Positions 8,691 through 14,051 of a stretch of 14,051 nt of DNA are shown piece by piece. The position numbers and the translations under genes were made by a program. The DNA comes from Bolinopsis microptera (taxonomy: Eukaryota > Ctenophora > Tentaculata > Lobata > Bolinopsidae), in NCBI RefSeq assembly GCF_026151205.1, contig NW_026971956.1:1-14051 (forward strand), in the 5' to 3' direction. The notes under the pieces are model-generated. The model saw nothing but the letters and a program-made list of their open reading frames with translations. It made no database searches and was not told the DNA's origin. Each line of letters begins with the position of its first letter. The first letter of the stretch is position 1.

Positions 8691-8993
8691 CTATGATTGC
8701 AGTGTAAAATTTGTCATATGAATTGTCGACGGTATAATTAGGGTCTGTTGAACTATAGATGAGAGTAGCTGTTTCTTATACGAATCACTAAAGCTTTTAA
8801 CATCGGGCAGATTTCGTAGATCTGTTGGAACATTATTCCAACATTTTGCCCCCAAGTATTGAAAGTTTTTATGTGATGTTGATCTATTAACATATAGGTT
8901 GCAGCTTTCGCCGCTCCTACTACACACATCTATATATAAGACTTTTTTATATACAACTTTTAATAGCCTTCTGCAAAAAATTACATATATCAT
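8691..8993 (-). pseudogene. LINE ORF2 C-terminal remnant
   Basis: A 100-codon minus-strand frame ends at a TAG at 8691. Its residues about 25-80 follow the pattern seen at the C-terminus of many animal LINE (CR1/Jockey/RTE-like) ORF2 proteins: a Ser/Arg segment (CSRSGESCNLYV), then FQYLGAKCWNNVPTDLRN, then SFSDSYKKQLL. The usual family form is an aromatic residue, Gly, Lys, Trp-Asn-x-(L/V)-P, Arg, then Phe-Lys and Leu. No reverse transcriptase or endonuclease is upstream, and an in-frame stop precedes the first Met, so this is a 5'-truncated fragment. The copia element inserted about 90 bp from its 3' side. Confidence 0.65.
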
Positions 8994-9418
8994 AGGCTCT
9001 TAGCTATAGCAGCCATCAAATGAAACAGATAAGCTTAAGTTATTTAAGAGAGCTCATATAGACTCTTGAATTTTGTACAAATCCGTTTTATTAGTCTCCA
9101 GTTGGCAGTATGGTGTGAGATGTTTTGTATTCTGATTTTGAGTTTATTTTAAACTTATTCTCTATAATTTTAAGCATAACTTTATTCATTTCAAATCTTC
9201 CAAGATTCGAATTTTATTAAAGGTCGACATCTACTTATTAATTTGCTCACTTTTTGTTAGCTTCAAGGATTGAAACCAGTAACTACACTATGAACTTGTA
9301 ATGAGTAGTAGTAACAAAATCGTATTAAGACATACATGATATAACATCATATGCTTATATAGCAAAGCCCTGGGATATAAGATTGTTAGTCATAAAGGCA
9401 ACTTAACACTTTTAACAT
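8994..9418. other. Spacer upstream of GLE1
   Basis: AT-rich sequence with no coding frame. The GLE1 promoter or an upstream non-coding exon may lie here, but no core promoter element can be named with confidence. A possible splice acceptor (CCATAG) sits at about 9431-9436. Confidence 0.4.
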
Positions 9419-9448
9419 ATGATAAACCACCATAGGTACTACAAAATC

Positions 9449-10873
9449 ATGCCCTCATCACCAACAAAATCACAAAGATCAGTCCTTTTTAAGGTAACTG
9501 TCCCATCAAGGATAGAAAATATTTATCAAACCAGTGAAAAAACCAAACAAATTACAACTGATCAACAAGAACCTGGTGGTGTCCGTAGTTCAAAGCGCTG
9601 CATAACAAAGACAACAAAGGAAGCAGATAATTCCAGTGACAATGCAATGTATCATGAGTTGAGGAAATCTGATTTAAGGTACAAGATCCAGAGCAAACAT
9701 AGGTCAGACCGAACCATTCAAGCTGTTGAAACCATTTGTGAGTTTGGAAACATGAAAAGTGATATCAAAGCTGCTCCTAATGTTTTGGAGTCATTGAGGA
9801 ATTCTTCTCATGGCAGAGTACCCTACAACAGAAAACATGTACTGTCTGAGGTATAGTAATGAAATCCTTATTCTGTTCTGATCAACAGATTTGAAATTTT
9901 TTTTTGCAGAAGTCTTTAAAAGATATCTTTGTTGAACTGTAAATGTCCCACATCCAGAAAGTTTTATATTTCCTCCCAGATGCGTTTTTTTCTAAATTCT
10001 GTGGCCGGCTCGCTTCGCTCGCAAGTTTGGGGAGGGGGCTGTCGGCGAGCGAAGCGAGTCCACGTGTCCCATTCATCTGCGCAGCGAGCAAGCTGTGGCA
10101 GGGGTCTGGGGGCGCATCCCCCAGCGGGGGCCAGGGGCAGAGCCCCTTGGCGGGGGCTAGGGGGCGCAGCCCCCCGGAAATTTTTTGCAAAATAGGGTGT
10201 TTTAGACGGCATTTGGCATTAAAGAAATTTGTAGGACAGCAATAAACTGGGATTGAAAAGAATCAAGTACTCACGTAAATTTGGTAACTTCACAACAGCA
10301 ATCTGCATTCTCCAATCAGAATATTTCACTGTGTTCCAAAACTGACAGGATGTTCCTCTTTGATTTTTATACAATCGAAACGTTTTCTTCAAAAATTTCC
10401 TCAATTAATTTGTCTTTATTCCAAAAAAATATTTCGAAATTTAGGAGTAACTTCTCAAAAATTTCTTCTTTTCTCCCGTTTTTCCTCCCAAAAAAAATTT
10501 CCTCCCAGGCTGCCTTGCAAGATGGCGTGTTTCTGGATGTGGGGTAAATGTTGACCAACAAGAAAAAACATACCAATCTTATTTTCAGGAAGAGCTCCCT
10601 CCAGTTAATCAGCTTTCTTCAGTCAATAAAAAAGCTATTGATAGAGTGTGTGACCAGTCTCCTGACATACATGCTTATAGATCAAAAACTAGAGGAAGAG
10701 TTCCTTTGAGAAGTCCCAAAGAGACAGAAGAAATCATAGAAACGACTTCGTATCTTGACCAATCATTTGAAACTAATCTCAACAAATCACTGGCAGTCAT
10801 TGAATCACTGGAATCACTTAATGATTCTATGTCCTTACTGGAGATAGAGCAGAAAAACAAGAAAGCTGGTGTG
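9449..10873 (+). CDS. GLE1: GLE1 exons 1-2: disordered N-terminal region
   Basis: Exons 1 and 2 encode about 229 residues rich in Ser, Thr, Lys and Asn with no fold I recognise. Both exons are in phase 0. A motif is present once in each: an AVETIC or AIDRVC segment, then SDIKA or PDIHA, then GRVPYNRK or GRVPLRSPK. This looks like an internal duplication split across the intron. The corresponding part of vertebrate GLE1 is short, carries a nucleoporin-binding segment, and does not have this repeat as far as I recall. The region ends in an acidic/amphipathic stretch (SLEIEQKNKK-like at about 10836-10866) leading into the coiled coil. Confidence 0.75.
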
Positions 10874-13800
10874 GTAAGCCAATTTCACAATTTCTGATTA
10901 CGAACTTCATATGTTATAAAATTATTATAAACAAATACATAATAATTTCTTTTTCTTCATCATGTTCTTCTATAATTAGGATTACATTGAACGGGAGAAG
11001 AAAAAACAAGATGAATTCTTCAAAAGATCTGCCCAGCTTTCCCAAGAGAGTTATGAACAATGGTCTGAAAGATCGAGAGCAAAAATTCAACAACAAGTAA
11101 AGGAGCTGAGAGATCGGAAATCTCAAAAGTATGGCTTCATAATCAAATGAGAGCTATTTTATAAATCTTACCCTTAAATTGGCATACATAATAAGATGTT
11201 TAAAAAAGCTGTTTGATGTCTGTTGTAGTCATAGAATAAAAGGGTAAACTTCAGGGACAATTCCATAGAGTCTGAGTACCGAAAACAGCAGGAATTCTTC
11301 CAAAAGAAATTTGAAGAGGATCAGGCAAATATCAAAAGGTACATATTATAATCAATACATTTTTTCAGTTTGTATAATTTATATGCTATAGGTTAATTAA
11401 TAATAATGTACCCCCATCCACTAAAAAAAGGACCAGACTTTACTCAACCTTTATAGAGAACCCAAATCTAACAGATAATTATTGAAAATTTCTAGAGTTG
11501 AAGTTGAAGAAGAGGCAGAGAATCAGCGTCAGCTAAGTAGCAGTTGGAACAACATTTCTAACTACGAGCTCAGCACATTAGGTGGGTGGTGGTTTCATAC
11601 TGGGATCTGGTGCTAATATTTGTTAAGTTATGTTAATCTTAGTGTAATAACATGATTTTACAACTTTAAAATTAGATGTTGATAGACTTCCAATATTTTC
11701 AGAAATAGTAACTGTCGCTCAAAAGTGTGTCCCTGATCCAAAAGTGGATCCAGAGATTGAGGCTTTATTGAGTATGATTGACAAACAAAGTAAAGCCATG
11801 TCAGCCCTTAAATTGGCTGTTGGACAACTTTACAAGGAAGGCAAACTTAACCCACTGACGTCAACTAAATTTGAGGTTTGTTCGTAGTTTTATGAAAATT
11901 AGACAATTGCGTGGAATTGATTCAAGCGGTAATAAACGTATAAAAAGGACAGGCTTACTGATTCCTGTATGCAGATAATTAATAAATCTGTGGAATGTGA
12001 CAGGGAAATTACATGATTGCAATATGATAACGTGAATGAATGAATTGTGATATTGTTCTTACTGTTATTTCTTCTTTTGCTTAGTATACCTCGTTTTGAA
12101 CAGAATTAAACCAGAACAAATTATACCATGTTCTAACTATACAGCAAGAGTGCGGAGCAGTCTATGGTCACGTGATAAACGCAGTGAAGCAGCTGAACAC
12201 TGCCATAAAGAGGGTAAACGAGGAGCAGGCAGCGAAGATGCTAGCTCAGGAGGAAGCGAAGAAGAAAGAGGAGGAAGAGCGAGGGAAGCAGGCACAAGCA
12301 GCTGCAGCACAGCAACCACCACCAGAAGCCGTTGTAGCGCAGCAACCACTTGCATCCCAGCAACCTCTACCTCCCCCTGTAGCTACGCAACAGCAACCTT
12401 CTGCAGGCCCCGTTCAATCTAAAGTATCAACAGGTTCAGACCAGATTTCAAGTTTGAAACTTACTATTGTTTTTCTTGATTTAACTATTGAATCGTGTTC
12501 ACAAGTCACCATTTCTATGTTAGTTTATTTTATTTTTACAGTAAACATTACACTTACATATTTCAGATTCCATAATAAGTGGAAACATCATCAGCAGCAC
12601 TGCCTTCAGCGAGTATCAGAAAATTGACAAACAACTTAAGGTAAGGTTTAGTGCTACCCAATCTAAGTAAAAATTGAATCCTAACAGATGAAAATATCTT
12701 TTATTTACTCTGGAATGTCCGTGTTTTATAATGTTAAATATAGATCTACCGCAGGAGTTGGAACTAGGAATCCAAAAGTTTGTAGTCGACAAGAACACAG
12801 ACTGTGCTAAGATGAGATCAGCTCTGAAGCTAATAACCGTCACTCCTATCAACAGTATTAGTGCCAGCAGCAACGATCATATGGCTAACAAGGTATTGGG
12901 GATCGGTATTGGAGATCGGTATTGGGGATCAGTGGTCCTTGATTTAATGAAATCTGTCTTTAAATTGAGCAGTATGTTATTTGATGAGGCTTAATCTATT
13001 TTTGTTGGGGACTGGCCCGTGGTACCAGCCAATGTTTACTAAAAAAAATATATATATATAATATCAATGGTAATAAGAAATTCATCCCCGTGGGGCACAT
13101 GCATTAATATAAAATGTAAAGGAAATCTCAAACTATTCAATTTAGACTCTACCGGTAAAGTATGCAAGGAAGGTTTATAACTTAAAGTTTTATTTTCCAA
13201 TGGTTAATAGGTAAAGATTAAAAAAGTAAAACAAGACTGAGTACTTCAAAATTTGTAGAGTTTGTAACTTGATTTGAAATACGCGGCGATAATAAAAAAT
13301 GTCCCATGTTGGCAGTGTAATTTATGAGATATGCGACGTTTATTGAGTGATGCATAAGTGTGTGCATATAATCTAAGATGTAGAGACAAGGTTATTATCG
13401 GCATTTTGATTTATGTTACGCTTTGATTTTCTTAGTCCTGTTATACAAAATAACATGAAATTAGGCCACTCGTCTTCGATGTTTTCATTTTGCTGATCGA
13501 TGAGCATAGTTTTAATCTAAGAACACTTTAACTATATATCCTTGGTTTACACTTGAACATAATATATAAGCGCGCATCTAATCGTTTTCCTATGTAAAAA
13601 TGTACATTTCAGGTGAAAGAGCTGGTACACATTTTAGATGGGAAGGAAACTACCCGGGGACAAAAGAGAATCAACCCTGGTATCAACAATCTCACTCTCA
13701 ACTACTGCTTCAACGTTGCTGCTTCTAAATTTGTCGTAAGTTCTTGATCAGCTCATTTCAATTCTGTCCTGTTTGCTTGATATGTTTTGTGAAAACATGT

Positions 13801-14014
13801 GTAACAAGATGAAAATGTGCTTTTCCTGACAATGTTTTAGAGTTTTAGTTCGACTTGTTATGACAGTTTTTACTCACATGTGACACACATGTGACAGTTT
13901 GTACTCACATGTGACACACATGTGACACACATGTGACTCAGGATCAAGCCTGCGAACAAGTAGCGTTCAGTGACAACCTCGTACCTGCATTCAGTATTGC
14001 TGCTGTGAGTACAG
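9449..14014 (+). CDS. GLE1: GLE1 mRNA export factor (nucleoporin), 5' part, 11 exons
   Basis: Eleven exons join in one frame with GT-AG borders: 9449-9850, 10589-10873, 10980-11128, 11255-11338, 11496-11581, 11703-11875, 12145-12433, 12567-12640, 12755-12892, 13613-13735, 13942-14014. About 625 codons are covered and the gene continues beyond the window. GLE1 sits at the cytoplasmic face of the nuclear pore and, with inositol hexakisphosphate, activates the DEAD-box ATPase DDX19/Dbp5 to release exported mRNA. Order: disordered N-terminus, charged coiled coil, Ala/Gln/Pro linker, then the start of the conserved C-terminal domain. The last exons (VKELVHILDGK, FNVAASKFV, AFSIAAVSTG) match the vertebrate domain start closely in order and spacing. 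ATG 9449 has A at -3; ATG 9419 in the same frame has a weaker context and would add 10 residues. An upstream coding exon cannot be excluded. Confidence 0.9.
9939..9946. repeat. 8-bp target duplication of MITE, left copy
   Basis: GTAAATGT precedes the left inverted repeat and is repeated exactly at 10544-10551. Confidence 0.93.
9947..10543. mobile_element. 597-bp MITE-type DNA transposon in GLE1 intron 1
   Basis: CCCACATCCAGAAA (9947-9960) and its exact reverse complement (10530-10543) bound the element, and an 8-bp duplication GTAAATGT flanks it. Eight base pairs fits hAT, and also P, Merlin or Zisupton. The ends do not start with the CAG-type triplet common in hAT, so the superfamily is open. 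There is no transposase frame, so it is non-autonomous. The left third has a GC-rich core (10001-10185). The right half is T-rich with repeated AAAAATTTC/TTTCCTCCC words resembling subterminal repeats. Removing it and one duplication leaves an intron of about 133 bp, the same size as most neighbouring introns. Confidence 0.88.
10001..10185. repeat. GC-rich hairpin cluster inside the MITE
   Basis: CTCGCTTCGCTCGC (10009-10022) pairs perfectly with GCGAGCGAAGCGAG (10045-10058). Further right are three compact hairpins: CTGGGGG/CCCCCAG with a 5-base loop, GGGGC/GCCCC with loop AGA, and GGGGGC/GCCCCC with loop GCA (all within about 10105-10178). Base composition is very different from the rest of the window. 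Confidence 0.85.
10544..10551. repeat. 8-bp target duplication of MITE, right copy
   Basis: GTAAATGT directly follows the right inverted repeat; it is identical to 9939-9946. Confidence 0.93.
10980..12433 (+). CDS. GLE1: GLE1 exons 3-7: coiled coil and Ala/Gln/Pro linker
   Basis: Exons 3-6 encode Lys/Glu/Gln-rich helices (EREKKKQDEFF; YRKQQEFFQKKFEED; VEVEEEAENQRQL) and then a segment (LLSMIDKQSKAMSALKL) that lines up in position with the second half of the vertebrate GLE1 coiled coil. Exon 7 continues the helix (NAVKQLNTAIKRVNEEQ; EEAKKKEEEERGKQ) and ends in low-complexity Ala, Gln and Pro. The GLE1 coiled coil drives self-association in human and yeast proteins. Phases: exons 3 and 4 end in phase 2, exon 5 in phase 1, exon 6 in phase 0, exon 7 in phase 1, and all splices preserve the frame. 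Exon 7 is GC-richer than its neighbours. Confidence 0.85.
12567..14014 (+). CDS. GLE1: GLE1 exons 8-11: start of conserved C-terminal domain
   Basis: Exon 8 (FSEYQKIDKQLK) and exon 9 (LGIQKFVVDKNTDC, LITVTPINSIS) cover the lead-in helices. Exons 10 and 11 cover the first part of the HEAT-like domain that binds Dbp5/DDX19 and inositol hexakisphosphate. The residues that contact the inositol phosphate lie further downstream, outside the window. For exon 9 the acceptor at 12754 (CCGCAG) is needed for an open frame; the nearer ATATAG at 12743 leads to a stop in the required phase. Exon 11 is followed by GTAATA at 14015; an inner GTGAGT at 14005 is a better donor by consensus but would delete VSTG residues conserved in position with vertebrates and shift the frame. 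Confidence 0.88.
12892..12930 (+). repeat. GLE1: 13-bp triplicate spanning exon 9 donor
   Basis: GGTATTGGGGATC occurs at 12892-12904, with one change at 12905-12917, and again at 12918-12930. The first unit contains the exon 9 splice donor (AAG, then GTATTGG). The other two repeat the same candidate donor 13 and 26 bp downstream. Confidence 0.85.
12893..13612 (+). other. GLE1: GLE1 intron 9 (720 bp)
   Basis: The intron holds the 13-bp triplicate at its 5' end, a transposon tail at 13001-13040, an A-rich then TA-repeat tract at 13041-13060, and otherwise AT-rich sequence without a coding frame. It is several times longer than most neighbouring introns. Confidence 0.75.
13001..13040 (-). repeat. 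Second copy of the nested element's 3' tail
   Basis: Read on the minus strand, this matches 3974-4013: shared AGTAAACATT, a stem-loop, then CCCCAA and an A-rich end. The stem here is GCTGG with CCAGT. The copy is at most a short truncated fragment; similarity upstream (13041 onward) is limited to A/T runs and cannot be judged by eye. Confidence 0.65.
13875..13935. repeat. GLE1: CACATGTG palindrome array before exon 11
   Basis: Five CACATGTG palindromes start at 13875, 13886, 13906, 13917 and 13928, with spacings of 11, 20, 11 and 11 bp. A 31-bp higher-order unit is also visible. The array ends 6 bp before the exon 11 boundary and fills the place where a pyrimidine tract is expected. Confidence 0.85.
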
Positions 14015-14051
14015 GTAATAAACATGATATATTCTTATAATAGGGATGGGG

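Noticed and set aside
10001-10185. GC island as bacterial contamination, CpG-island promoter or CRISPR-like array
   Set aside because: It lies inside a block with clean inverted ends and target duplications, so it is part of a transposon; no regular repeat-spacer pattern.
9882-10245. Several 80-100-codon frames on both strands in GLE1 intron 1
   Set aside because: They lie in the GC-rich MITE core, where stop codons are rare by composition; the proteins are Ala/Pro/Gly/Arg-rich without a motif.
12096-12422. 108-codon Ser/Thr/Arg-rich frame over exon 7
   Set aside because: An alternative frame of GLE1 exon 7; the frame consistent with flanking splice phases is the Glu/Lys then Gln/Pro one.

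Overview
The window is eukaryotic and almost certainly from an invertebrate animal. The background is AT-rich, the host gene is split by short GT-AG introns, and Ty1/copia, LINE-type and DNA-transposon sequences are interleaved. The host protein is the mRNA-export factor GLE1 but is far from the vertebrate form. The phylum cannot be fixed from the sequence. The copia element carries HVDD rather than YVDD in its reverse transcriptase, which hints at a lineage of copia elements found in aquatic invertebrates (inference).

Left part (1-1387): a minus-strand open frame at 1-431 encodes part of an AlkB-like 2-oxoglutarate/Fe(II) dioxygenase, running off the window edge. About 950 bp of AT-rich sequence follows, with a 47-bp tandem duplication near its end.

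Centre (1388-8599): one structurally complete copia-type LTR retrotransposon lies on the minus strand. It has two apparently identical 324-bp LTRs, a 5-bp target duplication (GTAAG), a primer-binding site matching the 3' end of animal initiator tRNA-Met, a purine tract and one long gag-pol frame. The pol frame is broken in RNase H by a second, plus-strand element (2563-4021). That element has 18/20-bp tandem repeats at its 5' end, a 279-codon ORF1-like RNA-binding protein gene, a 3' stem-loop and a (CAAA)n tail. The last part of RNase H continues on the other side (2558-2361), so the break is a clean nested insertion, not a decayed end.

Right part (8600-14051): after a short remnant of a LINE ORF2 C-terminus on the minus strand, eleven plus-strand exons (about 9449-14014) encode the N-terminal and middle parts of GLE1 and the start of its conserved C-terminal domain. 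The gene continues past the window. Intron 1 is inflated by a 597-bp DNA transposon of MITE type (14-bp inverted ends, 8-bp target duplication) with a GC-rich, hairpin-dense core. Intron 9 holds a second copy of the 3' stem-loop tail of the element nested in copia. Tandem repeats sit directly on two splice sites (exon 9 donor, exon 11 acceptor).

The most unusual object is the nested ORF1-only retroelement. Its hairpin tail recurs in GLE1 intron 9 with compensatory base changes, suggesting a family of non-autonomous half-LINE elements mobilised by an enzyme not encoded here.
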